From Mycobacterium sp. GA-1199 (GTDB lineage: Bacteria > Actinomycetota > Actinomycetes > Mycobacteriales > Mycobacteriaceae), in NCBI RefSeq assembly GCF_001500045.1, contig NZ_LQIX01000034.1, forward strand, positions 186,001 to 250,000: a stretch of DNA of 64,000 nt. Direction: 5' to 3'. The position numbers were made by a program, and so were the translations under genes. Shown in pieces: positions 42,356 to 51,509 of the stretch. A model generated the notes under the pieces. It did no database searches. It was given only the letters and a program-made list of their open reading frames with translations, and was not told where the DNA came from. The stretch's first letter is position 1. The number at the start of each line of letters is the position of its first letter.

Positions 42356-43213
42356 ATGGGCACCGCAACGATTTTGCGCACGACGTATCCCCGCTTGAGC
42401 CGCCAGGCCCAGCGGCCGGTCGACTTTCTCGGCCGCATCGGCGATCACATGTTGTTTTATCTGCGGGCGCTGGCAGGGGTCCCGCATGCGGCGGTGCATT
42501 TCCGCAAGGAGATTGTGCGGTTGATCGCTGAGATCTCCATGGGCGCGGGCACGTTGGCGATGATCGGTGGCACGGTCGCGATCGTGGGGTTTTTGACGTT
42601 GGCTGCCGGTGGGACGCTGGCGGTGCAGGGGTATTCGTCGCTTGGCGATATCGGTATCGAGGCGTTGACGGGCTTTTTGGCGGCGTTCATCAATGTGCGT
42701 ATCGCCGCGCCGGTGGTGGCCGGGATCGGGTTGGCGGCCACGTTCGGGGCCGGGGTGACCGCGCAGTTGGGGGCGATGCGCATCAATGAGGAGATCGACG
42801 CACTCGAGTCGATGGCGATCCGGCCGGTGGAGTATCTGGTGTCCACCCGCATCGTGGCCGGCATGGTGGCGATCACTCCGCTGTATTCGATTGCGGTGAT
42901 TTTGAGCTTTGTGGCCAGCCAGTTCACCACGGTGGTGTTGTTCGGCCAGTCCGGCGGGCTGTACGACCACTACTTCGACACCTTCCTCAATCCGATCGAC
43001 TTGTTGTGGTCGTTTCTTCAGGCGGTGCTGATGGCGATCACGATCTTGTTGATTCACACCTACTTCGGCTACTTTGCCTCCGGCGGTCCTTCGGGTGTGG
43101 GGGTCGCGGTCGGTAACGCGGTGCGCACCTCGCTGGTGGTCGTCGTGTCGGTCACCTTGCTGGTGTCACTGTCCATCTACGGTTCCAACGGCAACTTCAA
43201 CCTGTCGGGATAG
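42356..43213 (+). CDS. yrbEB: YrbE/MlaE-family permease subunit B of the Mce transporter
   Basis: The 285-aa polytopic MlaE-fold permease has FRKEIVRLIAEISMGAGTLA, FINVRIAAPVVAGIGLAATF, MRINEEIDALESMAIRPVEY and the C-terminal STRIVAGMVAITPLYSIAVI segment. It should dimerise with the preceding subunit and bind an ATPase (MceG-type) encoded elsewhere. It follows after 9 bp. It shares the TTG-rich codon use of the first permease until about 43080. Confidence 0.92.
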   Translation: MGTATILRTTYPRLSRQAQRPVDFLGRIGDHMLFYLRALAGVPHAAVHFRKEIVRLIAEISMGAGTLAMIGGTVAIVGFLTLAAGGTLAVQGYSSLGDIGIEALTGFLAAFINVRIAAPVVAGIGLAATFGAGVTAQLGAMRINEEIDALESMAIRPVEYLVSTRIVAGMVAITPLYSIAVILSFVASQFTTVVLFGQSGGLYDHYFDTFLNPIDLLWSFLQAVLMAITILLIHTYFGYFASGGPSGVGVAVGNAVRTSLVVVVSVTLLVSLSIYGSNGNFNLSG

Positions 43214-43221
43214 GTGGAACG

Positions 43222-44436
43222 TTGACCAGCAACCACGAGCCACCGACACAGCCGCGTGAATACGCAAGGCCGATAGCGGGTTTCGTTGCCATCGCCGCAA
43301 TCGCAGCGGTCGTCGCCATCGCCGTCGCGCTCTTCCGGGGGGATTTCACCAGCACCGAGCCGGTCACCGTCATCACCGACCGCGCCGGTCTCGTGATGAA
43401 TCCCGATGCCAGGGTCAAACTGCACGGCGCTCAAGTCGGCACCGTCTCCGCCATCGAACCGCTCCCTGGCGGGAAGGCCGCTATCCACCTCGCCATGGAT
43501 CCCTCCGCGATGGAGTTGATTCCGGCCAACGTACGTGTCGACATCGCATCCTCGACGGTGTTCGGCGCGAAATCCGTTGCCCTGGTGCCACCATCGGATC
43601 CGTCTCCCCAATCGCTGCGGGCGGGCCAGGTACTCGACGCCGATCACGTGTCGGTCGAGATCAACACCATATTCGAACAACTCGTCTCCGTGCTGAACAA
43701 GATCGAGCCGGCAAAACTCAACGAGACACTGGGGGCGTTGGCCTCCGGGCTCAGCGGCCGTGGCGAGAAGTTCGGGCAGGCGCTGTCCGACCTGGACACC
43801 ATGCTCGCAAAGCTCGACCCCAGTTTGGAGAACCTCAGCCACGACATCGCGGTCCTACCAGAAGTTCTCGACGCGTACGCCGACGCGAGCCCGGATCTCC
43901 TGGCAGTCGTGGACAGTGCGTCGGCCATAAGCGACACGATCGTCGAGAAGCAGCACGATCTCGACGCCCTGCTGCTCAGCGCGATCGGGTTCGCCGAGAT
44001 CGGCAACGAAGTACTGTCCGACAACCGGCACGCGATCACTGAAGTCCTCGACCTGCTCGTGCCCACGACCGACCTGACCAGCCAGTATCACCCAGCCCTG
44101 AATTGTGTGCTGGCAGGCATGGTTCCGTTGGCCACGGCGGCGCCCTCACCAGTTCCTGGGGTTCTACTGCTGGATTCCTTCGTGCTGGGCTCCGAACGGT
44201 ACCGTTACCCCGGGAACCTGCCGAAGGTGGCGGCCAAGGGCGGCCCCCAGTGCGCGGGTCTGCCTGACGTGGGATACGAAACGCGGGCGCCCTACGTCGT
44301 CAGCGACATCGACGCCAGCCGTGCGCAGTACGGCAATCAGGGCATCCTGTTGAACTCCGATGCGCTCAAGCAGGCACTGTTCGGCCCGATCGACGGTCCG
44401 CCGCGAAACACCGCACAGATCGGGATGCCGGGATGA
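43222..44436 (+). CDS. mceA: Mce family protein A
   Basis: The 404-aa protein has an N-terminal membrane anchor (~20-40), an MlaD/Mce domain (~50-130: VTVITDRAGLVMNPDARVKL, VRVDIASSTVFGAKSVALVP) and a helical C-terminal half that builds the periplasmic tube. The start is a TTG at 43222 behind AGGTGGA, 8 bp after yrbEB. It overlaps mceB (ATGA). It is part of the hexameric Mce channel for lipid uptake. Confidence 0.9.
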   Translation: MTSNHEPPTQPREYARPIAGFVAIAAIAAVVAIAVALFRGDFTSTEPVTVITDRAGLVMNPDARVKLHGAQVGTVSAIEPLPGGKAAIHLAMDPSAMELIPANVRVDIASSTVFGAKSVALVPPSDPSPQSLRAGQVLDADHVSVEINTIFEQLVSVLNKIEPAKLNETLGALASGLSGRGEKFGQALSDLDTMLAKLDPSLENLSHDIAVLPEVLDAYADASPDLLAVVDSASAISDTIVEKQHDLDALLLSAIGFAEIGNEVLSDNRHAITEVLDLLVPTTDLTSQYHPALNCVLAGMVPLATAAPSPVPGVLLLDSFVLGSERYRYPGNLPKVAAKGGPQCAGLPDVGYETRAPYVVSDIDASRAQYGNQGILLNSDALKQALFGPIDGPPRNTAQIGMPG

Positions 44437-45455
44437 GCGGGGTGGGCATAGCGATCAAGCTCGGTGTCTTCTGCACGGTGATGCTGCTGTTGACCGGCGC
44501 GCTGTTCGCGATCTTCGGCCAGTACCGCACGGGGTCGTCGAACGACTACTCGGCGGTGTTCACCGATGTCTCGAGTCTGAAAACCGGTGATTCGGTGCGG
44601 GTTTCGGGAATCCGAGTCGGCACAGTCCACGATGTCTCACTGCGACCGGACAACACCGTCGTGGTCAGCTTCGACGCCAGTACCGACATCGTGCTCACCA
44701 CCGGCACCAAGGCCGCGGTGCGGTACCTCAACCTCGTGGGGGATCGCTACCTCGAACTCCTCGACGGCCCCGGCTCCACCAGGGTCGCCGGACCGGGGTC
44801 CGAGATCCCCGCCGAGCGCACCGAGCCGGCATTGGACCTCGACCTTCTCCTCGGCGGATTGAAACCGGTTATCCGCGGCCTGAATCCCGACGACGTGAAT
44901 GCCCTGACCAACTCGCTGATCCAGATCCTGCAGGGCCAGAGCGGCAACGTGGAGTCGTTGTTCGCCAAAACCGCTTCATTCACGACCGCGATCGCCGACA
45001 ACGGCCAGATCGTCCGGGAGCTGATCGACAACCTGAACGCGGTGATGGCGACCGTGGCCAAGGACGGGGACAAGTTCTCCGGCGCGGTCGACCGCCTCGA
45101 GAAGCTCATCACCGGTCTGGCCACCGACCGCGACCCGATCGGGGAGGCCATCACCGCGCTCGACAGCGGGACCGCCTCGCTGGCCGACCTGATGACTCAG
45201 GCACGCCCGCCGCTCGCCGGCAGTATCGACCAACTCAACCGGGTGGCTCCGTTGCTCGAGAAAGACAAACCGCTGCTGGACATCTCACTGCAGAAGCTGC
45301 CGCAGAACTACAAGAAACTGGTTCGTCTCGGCGCTTACGGAAGCTTCTTGAACCAGTACCTTTGCGGTATCTCGGTGCGGGTCACCGACCTGCAGGGCCG
45401 CACCGCCCACTTCCCTTGGATCCTCCAGCAGAACGGAAGGTGCGGGGAACCCTGA
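44433..45455 (+). CDS. mceB: Mce family protein B
   Basis: The 340-aa protein has an N-terminal membrane segment (~8-25), the MlaD domain (YSAVFTDVSSLKTGDSVRVS, VRYLNLVGDRYLELLDGP) and a long helical region with repeated LIxxLN-type heptads. The start overlaps mceA by 4 bp and the stop overlaps the mceC start. It has no lipobox. Length is normal for MceB. Confidence 0.9.
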   Translation: MSGVGIAIKLGVFCTVMLLLTGALFAIFGQYRTGSSNDYSAVFTDVSSLKTGDSVRVSGIRVGTVHDVSLRPDNTVVVSFDASTDIVLTTGTKAAVRYLNLVGDRYLELLDGPGSTRVAGPGSEIPAERTEPALDLDLLLGGLKPVIRGLNPDDVNALTNSLIQILQGQSGNVESLFAKTASFTTAIADNGQIVRELIDNLNAVMATVAKDGDKFSGAVDRLEKLITGLATDRDPIGEAITALDSGTASLADLMTQARPPLAGSIDQLNRVAPLLEKDKPLLDISLQKLPQNYKKLVRLGAYGSFLNQYLCGISVRVTDLQGRTAHFPWILQQNGRCGEP

Positions 45456-46537
45456 TGCTGAAATACCGTGGTGCCTCGTTGATCCGGGCTGGATTCATCG
45501 GCGTGACACTCGTCATCCTCGTCATCGCGATCGGGCTACAGCCGGAACGGTTGTGGTCGTGGGCGACCGCCATCAGGTATCAGGCCTTGTTCACCGAGGC
45601 TGCAGGCCTGGCTCCGGGAAACGACGTCAAGGTCTCGGGTATGACGATCGGATCGGTATCCGATGTGACGCTGAGCAAGGGCAAGGCGTTGGTGACGTTC
45701 ACCGTCGACGGAAAGGTCGGCCTCGGATCGCAGACCACGGCGCACATCCGCACCGGCACACTGCTGGGGGAGCGGATGATGACGCTCGACCCCGCGGGCG
45801 ACGAGCGCATGAAACCGTTGGATGTGATTCCGCTGTCGCGGACCTCCTCGCCGTACTCGTTGACCGAGGCGGTCAGTGAGTTCACCGCGAACACGGCGGC
45901 GACCGACACCGCATCCGTGAACCGGGCCCTGGACACGCTCTCCGAAACGATCGACCGGATCGCGCCTCAGCTCGGTCCGACCTTCGACGGCCTGAGCCGG
46001 CTGTCTTCGTCACTGAACGGCCGCGATGAGTCACTTGGTGAGCTGCTCGCCAGCGCCGCCGACGTGACCGGCGTGCTGTCGGAGCGCAGCCAGCAGCTCA
46101 ACACCCTGCTCCTCAACGCCAATGACCTGATGGGTGTTCTCGAACAGCGTCGACACGCGATCGTCAACCTGCTGGCCAACACCTCGGCCGTGGCTGAGCA
46201 ACTGAAGGGTCTCGTGCACGACAACGAACAGGAGATGGCCCCAACGCTGCAGAAGCTGAACTCGGTCTACGACATGCTCCAGCGCAATCGCGACAACATC
46301 GCCAAGGCACTCACCGGTTTGTCGAAGTACCAAGTGACACAAGGTGAGGCGGTCAACAACGGCTTCTACTACAACGCCTTCGTCGGCAACCTCCTGCCCG
46401 CCCAGTCGCTGCAACCGTTCCTCGACTACGCGCTCGGCTACCGCCGCGGCGTGAACGCCGGTCAGCCGCCCGACAACGCGGGGCCACGGGCCGAATTCCC
46501 ATTCCCGTACAACGGTATTCCGGGAGGGTCGCGATGA
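45455..46537 (+). CDS. mceC: Mce family protein C
   Basis: The 360-aa protein has an N-terminal anchor (~10-30), the Mce core (YQALFTEAAGLAPGNDVKVS, VGLGSQTTAHIRTGTLLGER) and a helical segment with ESLGELLASAADVTGVLSER. The ATG shares its A with the mceB stop (TGATG). The C-terminal end is rich in Pro/Asn. It is part of the same channel. Confidence 0.9.
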   Translation: MLKYRGASLIRAGFIGVTLVILVIAIGLQPERLWSWATAIRYQALFTEAAGLAPGNDVKVSGMTIGSVSDVTLSKGKALVTFTVDGKVGLGSQTTAHIRTGTLLGERMMTLDPAGDERMKPLDVIPLSRTSSPYSLTEAVSEFTANTAATDTASVNRALDTLSETIDRIAPQLGPTFDGLSRLSSSLNGRDESLGELLASAADVTGVLSERSQQLNTLLLNANDLMGVLEQRRHAIVNLLANTSAVAEQLKGLVHDNEQEMAPTLQKLNSVYDMLQRNRDNIAKALTGLSKYQVTQGEAVNNGFYYNAFVGNLLPAQSLQPFLDYALGYRRGVNAGQPPDNAGPRAEFPFPYNGIPGGSR

Positions 46538-48000
46538 TGCGGCGCAAACCTCTGACGGCCGCACTGCTGATCGCACTGACGGGCCTGCTCGTCGCCGGAG
46601 TCGCCGTCGTCGTGCGACAAGGATTCTTCGGCCCCAGAACCATCACGGCGTACTTCAGCTCGGCAACCGCGATCTACCCCGGCGACGAGGTCCGCGTCGC
46701 GGGGGTGCGGGTCGGCACCATCGAATCGATCGAGCCCGACGGGGCGCACGCACGCATGCGGCTGTCCGTCGACCGCGACGTGCCGATCCCCGCCGACGCC
46801 AAAGCCGTGATCGTCGCGCAGAACCTGGTCTCAGCGCGCTACGTCCAGCTCGCCCCCGCCTACGAGACGAGCGGACCCACCCTGCCGGCCGACGCTGTCA
46901 TCGGCGTCGACCGAACGGCGGTGCCCGTCGAATGGGATGAGGTGAAGACCCAATTGACCCGGCTGGCAACCGATCTCGGCCCGCAAGGCGATATTTCGAC
47001 GACATCTGTGAGCCGCTTCATCGACAGCGCGGCGAACGCCATGGACGGCAACGGTGACAAGCTGCGCGAAACCATCACCCAGCTCTCTCAGGTCGGCCGG
47101 ATTCTCGCCGACGGCAGCGGCAACATCGTCGACGTCATCAAAAACCTCCAGACCTTCGTCACCGCACTGCGCGACAGCAACGCCCAGATCGTGCAATTCC
47201 AGGACCGCCTGGCCACCGTCAGCAGTGTGGTCGACGCGAGTAGGTCGGATCTCGACGCGGCACTCACCCACCTGTCCGAAGCCGTCGGCGAGGTGCAGCG
47301 GTTCATCGCCGGCAGCAGGGATCAGACTGCCGAGCAGATTCAGCGGCTCGCCGACGTCACACAGAACCTCTCCAACAACCGGCTTGCGTTGGAGAACGTG
47401 CTGCACGTCGCGCCCAACGCCATCGGCAACGGCTACAACATCTACAACCCCGACACCGGGACCATGATCGGCGGCTTCGCACTGGCCAACTTCGCCAACC
47501 CAGTGCAACTGGTGTGCTCAGCGATCGGAGCGGTGAAGAACGCGACGGCGCCGGAAGCGTCCAAAGCCTGTGCCGAATACCTCGGCCCCGCACTGCGCCT
47601 GCTCAACTTCAACTACCTGCCGATGCCGTTCAACGCCTATCTGCAGAAGTCGCCCAGCCCCGGCAACCTGATCTACTCGGATCCGGCGCTCGCTCCGGGC
47701 GGAGCGGGTGAAAGCCCGCTGCCGCCCGAAATCGCGCCGGCTGTATCGGCTTACACCGGTGCGGGTGACACGCCGCCGCCACCGGGTTGGAGCACCCCGG
47801 CCGGTCCGCCCGGCGCCTACGCGCCCACGGGGCTGCCCGCCGCTCCGCAACCAGCGCTGTTCCCGGGCGCACCGGTTCCGCCGGGCCCACCGGCGGCCGC
47901 GCCCCAACCGACCTCTCTCGAGGACATGCTGTTGCCGGCGGAGGCCGCGGCCACACCGTCGACGGCGGCCCCTCCCACGGGAGGTGGTCCAACGCCATGA
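46534..48000 (+). CDS. mceD: Mce family protein D
   Basis: The 488-aa protein has an N-terminal anchor (~8-28), the MlaD domain (ITAYFSSATAIYPGDEVRVA, VIVAQNLVSARYVQLAP), the helical rod and an extended Pro/Ala-rich tail of about 90 residues with SLEDMLLPAE near the end. Starts with ATGATG across the mceC stop. Only the first ~390 residues resemble a rigid Mce core; the tail is probably disordered. Confidence 0.9.
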   Translation: MMRRKPLTAALLIALTGLLVAGVAVVVRQGFFGPRTITAYFSSATAIYPGDEVRVAGVRVGTIESIEPDGAHARMRLSVDRDVPIPADAKAVIVAQNLVSARYVQLAPAYETSGPTLPADAVIGVDRTAVPVEWDEVKTQLTRLATDLGPQGDISTTSVSRFIDSAANAMDGNGDKLRETITQLSQVGRILADGSGNIVDVIKNLQTFVTALRDSNAQIVQFQDRLATVSSVVDASRSDLDAALTHLSEAVGEVQRFIAGSRDQTAEQIQRLADVTQNLSNNRLALENVLHVAPNAIGNGYNIYNPDTGTMIGGFALANFANPVQLVCSAIGAVKNATAPEASKACAEYLGPALRLLNFNYLPMPFNAYLQKSPSPGNLIYSDPALAPGGAGESPLPPEIAPAVSAYTGAGDTPPPPGWSTPAGPPGAYAPTGLPAAPQPALFPGAPVPPGPPAAAPQPTSLEDMLLPAEAAATPSTAAPPTGGGPTP

Positions 48001-49274
48001 CCCTCGCCAGATCGATCCGACGCCTCGTCACCACGGTGTGCTGCGCGGCCTTCGTGGTAACCGGGTGTGAGTTCGACGGAGTCAACTCGTTGCCGCTGCC
48101 CGGCACGGTCGGCCGTGGGGAACACGCCGACGTATACCGCGTGCAGATCCGCAACGCCGGTTCGCTGGAACCGAATTCACCCGTGCTCATCGGTGATGTC
48201 GTGGTGGGCAGCATCGGCAAGATGAAGGTGACGAACTGGACCGCCGACATCGAGGTCTCGGTGCGACCCGACGTCGTCGTCCCGGCGAACGCGGTGGCTA
48301 CGGTGGGACAGACCAGCCTTCTCGGGTCCATGCATCTCGCACTCGACCCGCCGCTTGGCCAAGCGCCCAGTGGAGAACTCGAACCCGGTTCGACCATCGG
48401 AGTGAACAGGTCGTCGACGTACCCGTCCACCGAACAGACGCTGTCGTCGCTGTCGGTCGTGCTCAACGGCGGTGGCCTCGGCCAGATGGGGGACATCGTC
48501 CGCGAATTCAACGCCGCGCTGAACGGACGGGAAGGCCAGATCAGGGACCTGCTGGTGCGGCTCAACGATTTCGTCGGAATGCTCGACACCCAACGTGACG
48601 ACATCACCGCATCGATCGCGGCCATGAACCGGATGTCCGGAACTTTCGCATCGGAGCGCGACGTGATCAGCGGTGCACTGCAACGCATTCCGCCAGCGCT
48701 CGACGTCCTGGTCAAGGAACGGCCTCGGATCACCGAAGCGTTGGACCGGCTCGGTCGGTTCAGCGACACCGCCACCGGACTGATCAACGACACGCAGGAC
48801 GACCTCGTCCGCAACCTCGCCAACCTCGAACCGACGCTTCGCGCGCTCGCCGACGTCGGACCGGACCTGGGTACCGTCCTGGCCTACGCGCCGACATTCC
48901 CCTACACGCAGAGCTTCATCGACCGTGCCATACGCGGGGACTACATGAACCAGTTCATCATCTTCGACTTCACCATCCCGCGGCTCAAGAGAGGGCTCTT
49001 CCTGGGCACCCGCTGGGGGCAGGAAGGAGCGCCGATGGTGCCCGCTCCTGGCGACCCCTGGTACCTCACCTACACCCTCGATCCGTTGAAGGCGCCGATC
49101 ACCGCGACGCCCGCCGAGGTGGCAGGTTTGCCGCCACTGGTGGAAGCTGGTCAGCGACAGGCGGATTCACAGCTTGCGGTGGACCACGCGTCAGGGACAG
49201 CACCCAGGCCGGTGCCTGAAGCTTCAGCCGCGACCGCCGACGCGGTGGGCGCCGGGGGAGCGGAGGGCAACTGA
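47997..49274 (+). CDS. mceE: Mce family lipoprotein E
   Basis: The 425-aa lipoprotein has a signal peptide with a lipobox: the sequence VTTVCCAAFVVTGCEFDG places the acylated Cys at about residue 24. The Mce domain follows (VYRVQIRNAGSLEPNSPVLI, ATVGQTSLLGSMHLALDPPL) and then a helical region. This is the usual lipoprotein of the operon. The start overlaps mceD by 4 bp; it ends in a Pro/Ala/Gly-rich stretch. Confidence 0.9.
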   Translation: MTLARSIRRLVTTVCCAAFVVTGCEFDGVNSLPLPGTVGRGEHADVYRVQIRNAGSLEPNSPVLIGDVVVGSIGKMKVTNWTADIEVSVRPDVVVPANAVATVGQTSLLGSMHLALDPPLGQAPSGELEPGSTIGVNRSSTYPSTEQTLSSLSVVLNGGGLGQMGDIVREFNAALNGREGQIRDLLVRLNDFVGMLDTQRDDITASIAAMNRMSGTFASERDVISGALQRIPPALDVLVKERPRITEALDRLGRFSDTATGLINDTQDDLVRNLANLEPTLRALADVGPDLGTVLAYAPTFPYTQSFIDRAIRGDYMNQFIIFDFTIPRLKRGLFLGTRWGQEGAPMVPAPGDPWYLTYTLDPLKAPITATPAEVAGLPPLVEAGQRQADSQLAVDHASGTAPRPVPEASAATADAVGAGGAEGN

Positions 49275-50815
49275 TGCTGACTCGATTCATCCGCAATCAG
49301 CTGATCGTCTTCACCATCGCTTCGGTGGTCGGCATCACGTTGATGTTCTTCACCTATATGCAAGTACCGACACTGCTGGGCATTGGTCGCATATCGGTGC
49401 AATTGGAGTTGCCGGGCACCGGAGGCCTTTATCGGTTCTCCAACGTGACGTACCGCGGGGTGCAGGTGGGCAAGGTCCTCGATGTGTGGCCCACTCGGGA
49501 CGGTGCCGTCGCGACGCTGTCGCTGAACACGTCGCCGAAAATCCCGGCCGATGCGAAGGCGAACGTGCGCAGCGTGTCGGCGGTCGGGGAACAGTATGTG
49601 GATCTGATCCCCGAGAACGCGAACGGCCCTTTCCTGCAGAATGGTTCGGTGATCCCGCGGCAGAACACATCGGTGCCGCAAGCCGTCGGCCCGATGCTCG
49701 ATCAGGTGAGCGCACTGGTCGACAGCATCCCGAAGGACAAGATCAGCGGGCTGCTCGACGAATCGTTCAGGGGCCTTGACGGAACCGGTTACGACTTCGG
49801 TTCGCTGCTCGACTCCTCGGCGACGATTCTCGGCGACGGCAATGCGGTCGCCGACCGCACCCGCGCGCTGATCGACGACAGCGGTCCGCTGCTGGACGGC
49901 CAAGCGCAGTCGGCCGACGCCATCCGCAGCTGGGCGCGCAGCGTCGCGGGGATCACCGGACAACTCGAGGCCGACGACGCCCAGATGCGTACGCTCCTCG
50001 ATGTCGGTCCCCGCGCGGCCGACGAGGCGTCGCAGCTGTTCAACCAGGTCAAGGCGACCTTGCCGGTGTTGCTGGCCAACCTCGTCACCGTGGGCCAGGT
50101 GGGGGTGACGTATCACGCCGCGCTGGAACAGCTTCTGGTGCTGTTCCCGCCGTACGTGGCGGCCACGCAGACAGTCGGCGTGGCGCGAAACAATCCCACC
50201 GGCATGGCGCTGGGCGATTTCACGTTGGTGATCAGCGATCCGCCCGCGTGCACGGTCGGATTCCTGCCGCCCAACATGTGGCGATCACCCGAGGACGAGA
50301 CGATCGTCGACACACCCGACGGCCTCTATTGCAAACTGCCGCAGGACTCACCCATCGGCGTGCGCGGTGCGCGGAACTACCCGTGTCTCGGCCAGCCCGG
50401 CAAGCGCGCCCCGACCGTCGAAATGTGCCGCAGCGACAAGCCGTTCGAGCCGTTGGCAATGCGTCAGCACCCGCTGGGCCCGTACCCGATCGATCCCAGC
50501 CTGATCGCCCAGGGGGTCGCACCCGACGACCGCGTCGACTTCAGCGAGCGGATCCACGCCCCGCTGGAGGGCACGCCGATGCCACCAGCGGAAGCGCCTC
50601 GAGAAACACCGCCCGCGACGGCGCCTGCCGGCGGCGCTCCGGTCGTGGCACCGAGCTCGTCGCGGTCCGGTGGCGGACCGTCCATCGCCTTCGCGCCCTA
50701 CGATCCCCAGACCGGCCAATACGCCACGCCCGACGGCAAGGTCTTCCGACAGGCCGACCTGACCGCGCCCGCCGGCACGCAGTCGTGGCAGGACCTACTC
50801 GTCCCGAACGGATGA
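49274..50815 (+). CDS. mceF: Mce family protein F
   Basis: The 513-aa protein is the last of the operon, with an anchor (~10-32), the MlaD domain (LPGTGGLYRFSNVTYRGVQV, NVRSVSAVGEQYVDLIPENA), a helical rod, a Cys-containing late domain (CTVGFLPPNMWRSPEDE, YCKLPQDSPIGVRGARNYPC) and a Pro/Gly-rich tail ending TQSWQDLLVPNG. The start overlaps the mceE stop (TGATG). No mce-associated (mas) genes follow; the next genes are small secreted proteins. Confidence 0.9.
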   Translation: MLTRFIRNQLIVFTIASVVGITLMFFTYMQVPTLLGIGRISVQLELPGTGGLYRFSNVTYRGVQVGKVLDVWPTRDGAVATLSLNTSPKIPADAKANVRSVSAVGEQYVDLIPENANGPFLQNGSVIPRQNTSVPQAVGPMLDQVSALVDSIPKDKISGLLDESFRGLDGTGYDFGSLLDSSATILGDGNAVADRTRALIDDSGPLLDGQAQSADAIRSWARSVAGITGQLEADDAQMRTLLDVGPRAADEASQLFNQVKATLPVLLANLVTVGQVGVTYHAALEQLLVLFPPYVAATQTVGVARNNPTGMALGDFTLVISDPPACTVGFLPPNMWRSPEDETIVDTPDGLYCKLPQDSPIGVRGARNYPCLGQPGKRAPTVEMCRSDKPFEPLAMRQHPLGPYPIDPSLIAQGVAPDDRVDFSERIHAPLEGTPMPPAEAPRETPPATAPAGGAPVVAPSSSRSGGGPSIAFAPYDPQTGQYATPDGKVFRQADLTAPAGTQSWQDLLVPNG

Positions 50816-50820
50816 ATCGA

Positions 50821-51333
50821 TCAGCCCGTCACCTTGACGAGCTTGAACGGCATGTTGATGAAGACCGGCTTGCTGACCCCGCATGCGCCACTCGGGCCGG
50901 TGGTCTGGTCTTCACCCGCCAAGGTCGTCGACGCGGGGTCGGTCATGCTGCCGTCCTCGTTGACGGGGACGAACCGGAACACCTGCAGCCCCGGGGCTGC
51001 CGTGCCGTCCGGGCACGGCACCCAGTTCTCGACCGTGTGCTTGACGTACCAGACGCCGCCCGTCTTGTAAATCGGTGCGGTCCAACCGAAGTCGCTGATC
51101 ACCGTGCCCGTGCACTCGGTCGGATAGCTGCATGTCGTCTCGATGGTCCAGGTGCTGCGCAGGCTGGCCTCATCGCGAAACACCTCGTTGGTCTTGGCGT
51201 ATTCGCCGTTGGAGGTGGCGGTGTAGCGGCCGTTGAGGCCCCAGTCGTGCTCGGTGGCGTGGGCGACGGCGGCCAACCCGATACCCGCCGCGACGGCAGC
51301 GACGCCGCACCCCGCAAGTCCGGGCATCCGCAT
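50821..51333 (-). CDS. Secreted protein of unknown function
   Basis: The 170-aa precursor has a signal peptide (~1-26, ending in AVAHA/TEH). The mature part is rich in Thr, Ser, Gly and aromatic residues with Cys pairs (TCSYPTECTG, VPCPDG, GACGVSK) suited to disulfides, and WTIETTCSYPTECTGTVISD. It is convergent with mceF (5-bp gap) and divergent from another secreted protein across two palindrome copies, so it is probably co-regulated with the steroid/Mce genes. Function unknown; perhaps envelope-associated. Confidence 0.82.
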   Translation of the reverse strand: MRMPGLAGCGVAAVAAGIGLAAVAHATEHDWGLNGRYTATSNGEYAKTNEVFRDEASLRSTWTIETTCSYPTECTGTVISDFGWTAPIYKTGGVWYVKHTVENWVPCPDGTAAPGLQVFRFVPVNEDGSMTDPASTTLAGEDQTTGPSGACGVSKPVFINMPFKLVKVTG

Positions 51334-51401
51334 CGTCGCCTCCTTAGCGATCGTGATGAAGCATCAACCTAGGCGCTGGTCTCGGGTCGAGTGTGACCGT
51401 C

Positions 51402-51439
51402 GTCCGCTCAGCGGAACGGCCGAATCCCGCTGAGCGGCA
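51402..51439. promoter_or_regulatory. Cluster palindrome copies 11 and 12, between the two secreted-protein genes
   Basis: GTCCGCTCAGCGGAA (51402-51416; GTCCG/CGGAA arms) and TCCCGCTGAGCGGCA (51425-51439) lie 8 bases apart in the 176-bp divergent gap. Confidence 0.6.
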
Positions 51440-51509
51440 TCATCGCCGTGGGTAGGCGCGCACCTGCGGTATCAAGGACCTTTGCCGCGCCCGCCGTCCG
51501 GAGGTCAAC

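Noticed and set aside
41393..43057. Long minus-strand open frame (over 550 codons) opposite the yrbE genes
   Set aside because: Its translation is low-complexity (His/Arg/Gln/Asp-rich) and it lies wholly antisense to two clear MlaE permeases; a GC-rich codon artefact.
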